From NCBI GenBank assembly GCA_028564925.1, contig CM053033.1:81213468-81277467 (forward strand): a stretch of 64,000 nt of DNA, given 5' to 3'. The position numbers and the translations under genes are program-made. The notes under the pieces were generated by a model. The model had not been told where the DNA came from. It saw only the letters and a program-made list of their open reading frames with translations, and searched no databases. The DNA comes from Lithobates sylvaticus. Lineage: Eukaryota; Chordata; Amphibia; Anura; Ranidae. Shown here one piece after another: positions 54,543 to 64,000 of the stretch. How positions within the stretch are numbered: position 1 is the stretch's first letter; each line of letters begins with the position of its first letter.

Positions 54543-55269
54543 TTCTTCAAGTGCCTCCTTATTGTGCTTCTTGAAACAGCCACGCCATGTGTTTTCAGAG
54601 AGTCCTGTATTTCATCTAAAGTTATTTGTGAGTTTTTCTTTGCCTCCTTTTCCTGACAGTCGTGGTTTGGTTTCAACAGAACCCCTCATTTCCACTGCTG
54701 ATTGGCATTCTCAATTCCTTGGATATCTTTTGAATGAATGAATGAATGAATAATTTGTATAGCGCTACAATGCGAACTGAATCGCCTCAAGGCGATCTTT
54801 TTATATCCCTTTCCTGTTTTATACAGTTCAACTACCTTTTCCCACAGATCCTTTTGACAATTCTTTTGCTTTCCCCATGACTCAGAATACAGAAACGTCA
54901 GATGCAAGGGTCTGTCAGGAGTCCAGAAACGCATTGACCTTTTATATACACACACTAATTACAAGCAAATAGATCACAGGTGAAGATGATTACCTTTAAT
55001 AGTCATTCAAACCCCTTTGTGTCAACTTGTGTGCATGTTAACAGGCCAAAATCACCAGAGTATGTAAACTTTTGATCAGGGTCATTTGGGTAGTTTCTGT
55101 TGCCATTATGATTTAAGAAGAGTAAACACAGTTGATCGATAATAAATGGTTTCAGCCAAACACTAACCATGAGTGAAAGAAATGTTTTTGTGTTATCATT
55201 CATATTCTCTGAAAAATGGCCAAGAAAACATAAATTCTGCCAGGGTATGTAAACTTAAGAGCACAACTG
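54543..55269 (-). mobile_element. Tc1/mariner family D relative, right part
   Basis: The tip TTAAGAGCACAACTG precedes TA (55270-55271). The inner TATGTAAACTTTTGATCAGG direct repeat (55061-55080) is present. Minus-strand HTH pieces are SWGKQKNCQKDLWEKVVELY and ITLDEIQDSLKTHGVAVSRS (paired-like domain, about 54560-54900). The catalytic part is missing. Confidence 0.82.
54732..54794 (-). mobile_element. 63-bp LINE/SINE 3'-tail insertion in the Tc1 HTH
   Basis: Reverse complement reads GCGATTCAG...GTAGCGCTATACAAATTATT followed by (CATT)n, an L2-type tail. ATCTTTT is duplicated at 54725-54731 and 54795-54801. Confidence 0.75.
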
Positions 55270-55271
55270 TA

Positions 55272-55482
55272 TTCATTGGTAATTGGATTAAGGTGTCTGT
55301 GCTACCTGTGCAGATGTAAATGCTGGGGTTTGTTTCTACACTCATTAGAACTGAAGAAGTGGCTTGAATGAGCTACAAATAGTCTTCAACAATACAGAAC
55401 AAGTTCCGTGACTGTCTACTACTATCTACATACTAGCTATAACATGACTTGGATAAATGAAAACCTACACAGGTTAAATACA
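55272..55482. other. No gene recognised
   Basis: Short unique-looking stretch between the Tc1 relic and the hAT element. Confidence 0.4.
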
Positions 55483-55676
55483 TGTGAGAGCAGTGGCGGG
55501 GCCCGTGCATTACAGGCTCTGCCTCCCCATCCCTCTTGTCGTCTCCCTATCCATACGCCCGACCCCTTTGCTGATGCTGATCTATATACACTATCTGTGA
55601 TGCTGATCTACAGTTGTGTGGAAAAGTATTTGCCCCCTTTCTGATTTTGAAATACAAAATTCAGTTTTTTTATTAA

Positions 55677-56543
55677 CCACTTGCTTACTGAGCACTTAAA
55701 CCCTCCTCCTGCCCAGACCAGTTTTCTGCTTTCAGCATTGTCACACTTTGAATGACAATTGCGCGGTCATACAACACTGTACCCAAATGAAATTTATCAT
55801 TTTTTTTTCACACAAATAGAGCTTTCTTTTGGTGGTATTTAATCACAGCTGTGGGTTTTTATTTTTTGCTAAACAAACAAAAATTGGAAAATTAAAAAAA
55901 AAAAGAATGTTTCATAGTTTTTTTATAAAATTTTACAAACAGGTAATTTTTCTCCCTTATTGATATGCGCTGATGAGGCTGCACTGGTGGGCACTGATAG
56001 GCTGCACTGATGGGGGACAAATAAGACGGTACTGATGGGCACAGATAAGGTGACACTGATGGATGGCACTGATAGGTGTTACTGATAGGTACCAAAGATG
56101 GATGGCTCTGATGGGCACTGATAGGTGGCACTGGTAGGTGACAATGATGGGTAGCAATGTTGATGAGGCACTGATTGGTGACACTGATGTGTGGGCACTG
56201 ATGGGTGGTGCTGGTGGGCATTGGTAGGTGGCACAGATGAGCTGTCGGGAGCTCTCCTTGATTGGGACCGATGCCGCCTGTGATCAGCTTTTTTTTTTCT
56301 CTTCACACTGTCAGTGCGAGCAGAAAAAATAGCTGATTACCGGCTCTGTTTACATCACATGATCAGCTGTCATTGGCTGACAGCTGATCGCGTGGTAAGG
56401 GGTCAGGATCGACACCTTACTCCGATATGTGATCAGCCGAGTCTCATAGACTCACTGATCACAGTGCGCGCAGGCCGCTCGGGCACAGCAGGATGTCAAT
56501 AGACGTACTCCAGGCAAAGTAGGTCTGCGTTGTAGCCGTCAAG
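55677..56543. mobile_element. CCACTT-family TTAA element inside a Tc1 terminal repeat
   Basis: TTAA at 55673-55676 and 56544-56547; left end CCACTTGCTTACTGAGCAC, right end TAGCCGTCAAG (the usual TGG before TTAA is lost). A degenerate minisatellite of GGCACTGATAGG-like units fills 55966-56235. Confidence 0.8.
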
Positions 56544-56559
56544 TTAAGGCAAAAAAGCT

Positions 56560-57560
<1,001 letters not shown>

Positions 57561-57587
57561 TTGTGGCATGATGTGTGGCTTTTTGTG

Positions 57588-57628
57588 ATCTCTCCCGTCA
57601 TTCGGCTATAGCGCGGATCTCAAGTGGT
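57588..57628. mobile_element. Right tip of a CCACTT-family TTAA element
   Basis: CGGCTATAGCGCGGATCTCAAGTGG then TTAA (57629-57632), in the Tc1's other terminal repeat at the mirror-image TTAA. Confidence 0.6.
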
Positions 57629-58074
57629 TAATAAATGAAATAATTTAAAAACATTTACTCAGGTTATCTTTGTGTAACATTAAAATTAGTTTGATCTGAA
57701 TCATTTAAGTGTGAGAAATATTCAAAAAAATAAAAAATCAGGAAGGGGGCGAATACTTTTTCACTCAACTGTATATAGCCTATCTGTGATGCTGATCTAT
57801 ATACTGTATCTGTACTCCTGACACTATGGGGGAAAGCAAGTGAAATACAGGGGACAGAGTGGGTAGATTATATAAGGGGTGGGGCTTATGAGAAGTGGAA
57901 GGGGTCAAAAAGGAAGGGCAGGGTCTGGCACCCACCATCCTAAAACATCACCAGCCGCCACTGTGTGAGAGCTGGTTTACCTGCCAAAGGATTTACATTT
58001 CAGGTCATCCAGTCCTGTAATTAACATAACCCTGTTGGGCAGTCAGTTGTTGCTTGTTCTTTTACTGCAGTTAA

Positions 58075-58555
58075 AGAGGTGGTCCACTTGCACAAAAAAT
58101 ATTAAGTCAGCAGCTATAAATACTGCAGCTGCTGACTTTTAATAAATGGACACTTACCTGTTCCAGGTTCCAGCGGTGTCGGCAGAAGATGACGAGCAAC
58201 CGCTCGTCTCTCGGCTGCCCCCGCCGCCATCCTCTGTCAGGGAATCAGGAAGTGAAGCTGCAGCGGCTTCATTGCCCGGTTCCCTACTGCGCATGCGTGA
58301 GTCACGATGCGTGTCTTTATGGGTCCCGTTGTGTCCTGGGAACTGTGTGTTTCCCAAGACACACCGGGGGGGGGGGGTGACATCTTCGGATAGGGGCGAG
58401 GCAGCTGTGGCTAGCTAGTCCCGGAAGTGGGTGCAGATACCTGGATTATACAGGTATCTGCACCCCCCTCCACCCTAAAAGGTGCCAATTGTGGCACCGA
58501 AGGGGGGGGGGGGAATCCGATAAGCGAAAGTTCCACTTTAGGGTGGAGCTCCGCT
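58075..58555. mobile_element. T2/Kolobok-like MITE (R1, copy F)
   Basis: TTAA at 58071-58074 and 58556-58559; ends AGAGGTGGTCCACTT and GGTGGAGCTCCGCT. Contains CTACTGCGCATGCGTGAGTC (58286-58305). Confidence 0.78.
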
Positions 58556-58559
58556 TTAA

Positions 58560-59167
58560 AGTGTTTGGTCAAACTGTAAAATAATAGATCATTTCCACAT
58601 TGTATTTCAATTATTTCTAAATCTATGAATCTGAATGATCTTGAAGTTTGTAAAATTAGACTTCATGTACACTAGCAGTTTCTAAACTTGCGTTTGAGCT
58701 TTTGGTGTTTTTTGCCAAAGTTCCTAAACTCCGCTCCATAAAATCCTGTGTGTCAATGTACAGATAGACTTTTAGCAGAGTTTAAGAGCTGCTGCAGTTA
58801 GGTGAAGTTCAATCTCCCCCTCCTGAACGCAGAAGAATCACGTTCAAGATGGGAAAGTGTTGACCGCTGGCCCATTTACAGCAAAACTGCTGTAAATGTA
58901 GGCAGGGTTTACATGAAGCCTTACTTTGTCATTATCACCACACATTTACAGCATTGAATTTTGTAACATGTACTGACTATGCCCTGTGAGTAGGCATTGC
59001 TTAATCACAGAGTCCACAAAGCCTGCCTGCCTGCTGAACTACAGAGGTGCCCAGGATAGGAGTTTCAGGAGGCGGAGTCAGTATAAGAACCGCTGCCTGC
59101 TCCCCCCCCCCCCCGCAGCGATTAGTTTGTTAAACTTATACTCACCCTCTTCTTTGCTCTCATGCAG
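58560..59167. other. No gene recognised; Harbinger-like fragments
   Basis: CTTCATGTACACTAGCAG (58671-58688) resembles the left end of the 15819-type MITE, and GGGTTTACATGAAGCC (58906-58921) its right end, so a decayed MITE at about 58670-58921 is likely. Confidence 0.4.
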
Positions 59168-59345
59168 CCCTTTACATTACACAGTCCCACCCGCACCTCT
59201 GGACCCCTTTACATTACACAGTCCCACCCGCACCTCTGGACCCCTTTACATTACACAGCCCCCGTACCTCTGGACCCCTTTATATTCCACAGCCCCCCCA
59301 TGCATATTACACACACCCTGCATATTACACAGCCCCCCACAGCTC
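59168..59345. repeat. 37-bp minisatellite
   Basis: CCCTTTACATTACACAGTCC-type units start at 59168, 59205 and 59242, followed by shorter degenerate units to about 59345. Confidence 0.9.
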
Positions 59346-59374
59346 TGCCCTTTCCTACCTTCCCCCATGCAGAG

Positions 59375-59598
59375 AGGGAGACAGAGCAGGAAGCTGAATA
59401 AGAACATGGGAGAGACACACAGCAGCGCTAATAAGACAGCAGGAGCTTCCGAGTTAATTTTTCATATTAACAAGCTGGTGATTGGTTGCTAGGACCACCT
59501 AGCAAGCAATCACCTAAAAAATTAACTCTGGAAGCTCCCGCTGTCTTATCAGCGCTGCTCTGTGTTTCTCATTCAGCTTCCTGCTCCGCTCTGCTCTT
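59375..59598. repeat. Long imperfect palindrome
   Basis: AGAGCAGGAAGCTGAATAAG...CAGGAGCTTCCGAGTTAATT (left arm) pairs with AATTAACTCTGGAAGCTCCC...CAGCTTCCTGCTC (right arm). Centre GGTGATTGGTTGCTAGG / CCTAGCAAGCAATCACC. Probably the core of a MITE. Confidence 0.88.
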
Positions 59599-59703
59599 AT
59601 ATAAAATGTCCACGGGGCGGGTGCACGTGAATTCATCACGTGCAGTGACTTACAGAAGGTTGTAATGTTGCACAATGAAAACCTTTGGCTTTATGTAATT
59701 TAA

Positions 59704-60152
59704 AGTGATTGTAAAGTCAAATTTTTTTTTCCTATAAAAATAACAAACATGTTATACTTATCTACTCTGTGCAGTGGATTTGCACAGAGCACCCCTGATC
59801 CTCCTCTTCTCAGGTCCCTCTTCTGTGATCTTGGCCCCTCCCTCCTGTTGAGTGCCCCCCACAGCAAGCAGCTTGCTATGGGAGCAGCCGAGTCCATTCA
59901 GACACAAAGCCCTGACTCTGCCTCACCCCCTCTCTTCCCTGATTGGCTAGCTGACTTTGATTGACAGCAGCTGCAACCAGTGGTGGCGCTGCTGTGTCTC
60001 AGCCAATCAGGGGAGAGAATCTCGGATGGCTGAGATACTCATGGACATCACTGGACAGAGAGGGTCCTCAGGTACGTGAAGGGGGCTGCTGCACACAGAA
60101 GGCTTTTTATCTTAATGCATTAAGATAAAAAACCTTCTGCCTTTACAATCAC
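59704..60152 (-). mobile_element. T2/Kolobok-like MITE (R2, inverted copy)
   Basis: TTAA at 59700-59703 and 60153-60156; starts AGTGATTGTAAAG and ends TGCCTTTACAATCACT. Confidence 0.78.
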
Positions 60153-60156
60153 TTTA

Positions 60157-60510
60157 AAGGCCAGATTGATCCATCTGCTGGCTTGTATAACATTTTGGGC
60201 ACTTTTTAGGAATTTTGCCATGGCACCACTAAAGAAACCTGATGGCACCCTGGTTGAAAAAGGCTGGTCTACACCATGCAGAGTCCAGCTCCCTCTCTGA
60301 AACATACACAGCTAAAGGGGTGCCCAAAGGTGTGTTCTTTCACTTTTGAAAGCAGTAGGAAATTGATTTATCTCTCCCCCTGCTGGTTATTATAAAGAGC
60401 CATAAAGCAGCAGCTACAGGGATGAACTGAGGATATGCACATATTTCCAGATAAAAAATAGTTTAATATTTGTACAATGTTTTGTGTAAGTGATTAATGC
60501 TCTTTATTTA
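60157..60510. other. Fragment of a dispersed repeat, otherwise quiet
   Basis: 60215-60270 (TGGCACCCTGGTTGAAAAAG) resembles hAT-type repeat tips; no partner end was paired. Confidence 0.35.
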
Positions 60511-60883
60511 GGCCCCTTTCACACTGATGGACTGATCTGGTCTGCCTGTAAGTTTTTCAGGCGGACCCGATCGGACCATTTGTTGCTCTGTATTGAGCGG
60601 CGGATGTCAGAGGAAATGTATCCACGGACACTCGCCGGCATCCGATCTGATCCTGTTAGCTAAAAACAGACGGATGAGGATTTATTCCCCATCTGTCCAT
60701 CGAATCGGATGACAGTTGGATGGAAACAGACAGGCGTCCGATTCCTTTCGACAGCCCCATAGAGAATAGCAGGCTGTATCCGCACTGCTTTAGCGGAGTG
60801 GACACTGACCTGTCATCTGCCTGCTCAGTGCGGATCAGCGGAGAACTACTGAGCGGACTGATTCCACGAGTGTGAAAGGAGCC
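60511..60883. mobile_element. Harbinger-like MITE
   Basis: Ends GGCCCCTTTCACACTGATGG and CGAGTGTGAAAGGAGCC; flanks TTA (60508-60510) and TAA (60884-60886). Related to 30566-30915. Confidence 0.75.
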
Positions 60884-60886
60884 TAA

Positions 60887-61884
60887 TACATAATGTAATT
60901 TACTTCTTTAACAGTTTTGTAACACATATACCTTCATGAATTGATGTTTTTGAATCTGCCTGGAGTTCAGCTTTAGATAATAGGTGCACATTTACCACAC
61001 CTTAAATACATTTAGATGAGTCAGATATGACCTTTCACATTTTTGTGTGGCCTTTTATCGCTTTAGAACTCTGCGGAGGTCCTCAAAGATAATCTAGTTA
61101 ATTCTGCCTCTGAATGTAGAGTTAAAACAAAGATAGATTCCCTCTAGATGTGCATGCTTTCAGCTATGACACTCTTGCAGGGATGAGCCTTGAGCAGGCA
61201 TTTCTAAAGAGATTCTCCCATGCACACAACAATGGCAATGCAGGCTACCTGGGTCTCCTTCTACATACTTGCATATATATCTCAAATTAGATAAGACTGT
61301 ATACATAAGTGATAACTTTGCTTCACACCCTTTTAATGAAGAGCTTTTTGGTTCCTTTATATCCTCTCACCATAGCCAGTATTGCTGTACAGTCACAATG
61401 TAGCACATATAGCAATGAATGCTGCTGTAATTAGGGTAGGGAATGCTGTCTATTCTTCCTGTGGATGCACAGCTGAATGCAGCTGCGTTCTGAGCGCCGT
61501 GCGAGTGAGTGCAAAGCCTTCTGGGACATCTCCAATTTGAAGTACATGTTCTTTGTCTGCTGCTCGCCTTGCAAGCCGCACACTTCCGATCTTCATTTAA
61601 CATTTATGGCAGAGCTACCACCCTCCAAACCCCCCAATTAAAGTAAAACTTCACATTTACAGACCAGAAAAAAAAAAAAAAGATGCTTCCCGTTTCCTCA
61701 TACATGCAGGTTAGATATCTGACTATCTTGAATAGGTCATTTCAAGATCTTATCATTTTAACTCCAAAACAGAACTATGGAAATACGAAGTGCCTATTCA
61801 CATATATTGTGGTGACCAGCATTTTTCCACACTGGAAGAATGTCAGTCACTGCTAGGATACACAGAAAACAATTTCAGCTAATT
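60887..61884. other. No gene recognised; possible conserved noncoding DNA
   Basis: 61060-61240 and 61440-61600 are complex and non-repetitive. Frames there lack recognisable motifs and splice support. Confidence 0.3.
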
Positions 61885-61971
61885 TTTGTTCAAGTATCAT
61901 CGTATTGTGCTTCTTAAGAACAACCACACTGTCTTTTTTTCCAGAGCAGCCTGTATTTCTCCTGAGGTTCA

Positions 61972-62326
61972 GGCTGCATTCACACCTTTCAGGCAGAAAA
62001 TCACGCGAATTGCGGCGTTTTTTGCGGCGTTTTTTACCGCGATTTGCAGCGTTTTTTACCGCGATTCGCGGCGTTTTTTACCGCGATTTGCCACGAATTT
62101 TGTGCAGAGCAAAAGGTCACCAATGTAAAAAGAATAAAAACGCCCAAATCTGCCCGATTCGCGCGACAAAAAAGGGTCCGGAACTTGTTTGAGCTTCAGG
62201 CGTAGGGCTTCAGGCGTTTTGGAGTGGAGATGTGAACCATCTCCATAGAGAATAATGTATTTTTTCCCCTCTAGCTTTTGTAGCTTCAGGCTTCAAGCTA
62301 CAAAACGCTCAGGTGTGAATGCAGCC
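61972..62326. mobile_element. Harbinger-like MITE with GCGTTTTTTACCGCGAT repeats
   Basis: Ends GGCTGCATTCACACCTTTCA and CTCAGGTGTGAATGCAGCC; TCA at 61969-61971 and 62327-62329. A 22-bp repeat starts at 62028, 62050 and 62072. It sits in the Tc1 transposase region. Confidence 0.75.
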
Positions 62327-62329
62327 TCA

Positions 62330-62484
62330 AGAGATCCCTGAATTTTCCACTTCTTAATAAGTGATTGAACAGTACTGACTGGCATACACAATGCTTTGAA
62401 TATCCTTTTAAATAATTTTCCATCCTTATAAAGATCCATTACATTGTTACGCAGGTCTTTTGACAGTTCTTTTCTGCTCCCCAT
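62330..62484 (-). pseudogene. Tc1 transposase N-terminus (family D)
   Basis: MGSRKELSKDLRNNVMDLYK then CMPVSTVQSLIKKWKIQGSL: the first HTH of the paired-like DNA-binding domain. The frame then runs into the MITE; the catalytic domain is absent. Confidence 0.85.
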
Positions 62485-62538
62485 GGCTTAGTATCTAGTC
62501 TGCTCAGTGCATCCACATGAGAACTAGCAAACTCATTG

Positions 62539-62713
62539 GGGTTGATTTACTAAAATTGGAGAGTGCAAAATCTGGTGCAGCTGTGCATGGTAGCCAATCA
62601 GCTTCTAACTTCAGCTTGTTCAATTCAGCTTTGAAAAAAAAACCTGGAAGCTGATTGGTTTCTATGCAGAGCTGCATAGATTTTGCACTCTCCAGTTTTA
62701 GTAAATCAATCCC
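62539..62713. mobile_element. 175-bp palindromic MITE (GGGTTGATTTACTAAAA)
   Basis: Ends GGGTTGATTTACTAAAATTG and CAGTTTTAGTAAATCAATCCC; ATTG is duplicated at 62535-62538 and 62714-62717. Long subterminal inverted repeats (GGAGAGTGCAAAATCT...). Confidence 0.82.
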
Positions 62714-63111
62714 ATTGACTATTTATACACAGACATTAATTGCAATTTAAAAAGCCACAGGTGTGGAAAATTAACTTTTAATTGCTATTTTAACCTGTGT
62801 GTGTGTGTGTCGCCTTGTGTGTCTATACCAAGGCCAAACATTCCAGGGCAAGTAAACTTTTGATCAGGGCCATTAGGGTGATTTCTGTTATTCTGCCAAA
62901 CAACTATGTGATAATGAATGGCTTCATATGATATGTATTCTTAAATAAAAGACAGTTTTTTGGCATGATCAATCATATTTTCAATATCCATGCCAAAATT
63001 TCATGATTTCGGCCAGAGTATATAAACTATTGAGCACAACTGTATCTCCTATAATTGTACACAATAACATTACTTCCTAAAGGTTCAGAAAAAAACTGTC
63101 TTTTATTCTAA

Positions 63112-63510
63112 GAACCCTTTCACACTGGCACTGCTCTGGGTTAGTGGTAAAGCTAGTTCTAGTGGCGCTTTACCGTCATTTTAGCTGTGCTTTTCGGTTG
63201 CTAGCGGGGTACTTTAACCCCCACTAAAGGGCAAAGAAAGGGTTAAATGTGGCCGAAAAGCACCCCTGCTGAAGCGCTTTGCAGGCCGCTTCGGCAACGG
63301 TGCTCATTCATTTCAATGGGCAGGGGCGGTGGAGGAGCGGTGTATACACCGCTCCTAAACTACCCCAAAGATGCTGCTTGCAGGACTTTCTCGAACGTCC
63401 TGCAAGCGCACTGCTCCAGTGTGAAAGCGCTGGGGCTGCAGGAGAGGCGTTTTTAAAGCGCTATTTTTAGCCCTTTAGAACCTGAAAAATGCCTCAGTGT
63501 GAAATGGGGC
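63112..63510. mobile_element. Harbinger-like MITE
   Basis: Ends GAACCCTTTCACACTGGC and CAGTGTGAAATGGGGC; TAA at 63109-63111 and 63511-63513. It splits the left target duplication of the hAT next door. Confidence 0.85.
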
Positions 63511-63515
63511 TAAAC

Positions 63516-63844
63516 CAGTGGTCTCCAAACTGTGGCCCTTTGCTGGCTTTTATCTGGCCCTTGGAGCATTATTCCCCAACTCTCAGCAACAGTTGGGGGC
63601 ATAGTTCCTGCCACAGGCATCTACAATGGGTCACTATTCCTCCCATTGACACCAATCATGGCACACTATTCCTCCCTTTGATACAAACGATGGGGCACTA
63701 TTACTCCCTCTAATACCAATCATGGAGAATTATTTACCCCCTCTGATGCTAGGACATTTCTACTTCCATTGGCCACAGTGCTGCCACCCAAAAGTTTGAA
63801 GGACAGTAAATTGGCCCTTTGTTTAGAAAGTTTGGAGACCCCTG
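63516..63844. mobile_element. hAT MITE
   Basis: Ends CAGTGGTCTCCAAACTGTGG and AAGTTTGGAGACCCCTG. Right duplication ATCTAAAC (63845-63852); the left one is TTCTAA at 63106-63111 joined to AC at 63514-63515 (7 of 8) once the Harbinger MITE is removed. Confidence 0.85.
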
Positions 63845-63981
63845 ATCTAAACTCAACAAAACAATAAGTATGCTGAACAACCACAGGTCCAAAGTCTGAT
63901 GTAGCCAAGCAAATACAAACTCCAATTACCGAAAAAATTTGGGACTTTGAGAACATGTACAATTTTAAGAAAAAAGTAAAG

Positions 63982-64000
63982 TACGTATTTATCGGCGTAT
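63982..64000 (+). mobile_element. Tip of a CCGTATTTATCGGCGTATA element, cut by the window edge
   Basis: TACGTATTTATCGGCGTAT matches the tip of the element at 25829. Its body lies beyond the window. Confidence 0.7.

Larger units (their letters stand above)
61885..63042 (-). mobile_element. Tc1/mariner family D copy with two nested MITEs
   Basis: The tip TATTGAGCACAACTG precedes TA (63043-63044). The inner direct repeat GTAAACTTTTGATCAGGGCC is at 62851-62870. Inside are a Harbinger-like MITE (61972-62326) and a GGGTTGATTTAC MITE (62539-62713). Only the N-terminal transposase part remains. Confidence 0.82.

Overview
The window reads as intergenic and/or intronic DNA of a vertebrate, most likely an anuran amphibian and probably a ranid-type frog. 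This is inferred from the repeats: a Tx1-type L1 LINE, many TTAA-flanked MITEs with T2/Kolobok-like ends, many Harbinger-like MITEs with TAA/TTA duplications, hAT MITEs with 8-bp duplications, L2 and CR1-like LINE pieces, and six kinds of Tc1/mariner element. I see no rRNA, tRNA, CRISPR array or bacterial-type operon. All family names come from remembered terminal motifs and proteins, not from a database search.

Layout. 1-7.9 kb: sparse single-copy DNA with a T2-like MITE pair (1.2-2.1 kb), a small exon-like segment (3.6 kb) and a broken L2 LINE (4.3-5.7 kb). 7.9-13.8 kb: TTAA elements, a Tc1 with a Harbinger MITE inside its terminal repeat, and a hAT MITE at the edge of a T2-like MITE. 13.8-15.8 kb: a CT microsatellite, a possible TATA/noncoding exon and quiet DNA. 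15.8-19.2 kb: nested Harbinger MITEs, a T2-like element split by a Tx1 LINE tail, and a TTAA element. 20.6-25 kb: a CR1-like LINE piece carrying a Tc1, itself holding a 1.5-kb hAT and a T2-like MITE. 25.4-28.6 kb: a T2-like element with a nested element holding a minisatellite and a 265-bp palindrome, then a MITE split by a nearly whole Tc1. 29.7-38.8 kb: more MITEs, Tc1 relics, and the best host-exon candidate (33446-33576, + strand). 39.4-47 kb: a Tc1 relic abutting a near full-length, minus-strand Tx1-type L1 with an intact ORF1 and intact endonuclease and reverse transcriptase domains, but an apparently deleted ORF2 C-terminus. 47-64 kb: MITEs, a large composite TTAA element, a four-level nest (55.5-58.0 kb), a third Tc1-D relic with two MITEs inside, and a hAT whose target duplication was later split by a Harbinger MITE.

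The only protein-coding capacity I can defend is transposon-derived, plus one or two exon-sized open segments with splice signals. The main scientific content is the transposon stratigraphy: exact target duplications allow the relative order of more than ten insertions to be read directly.
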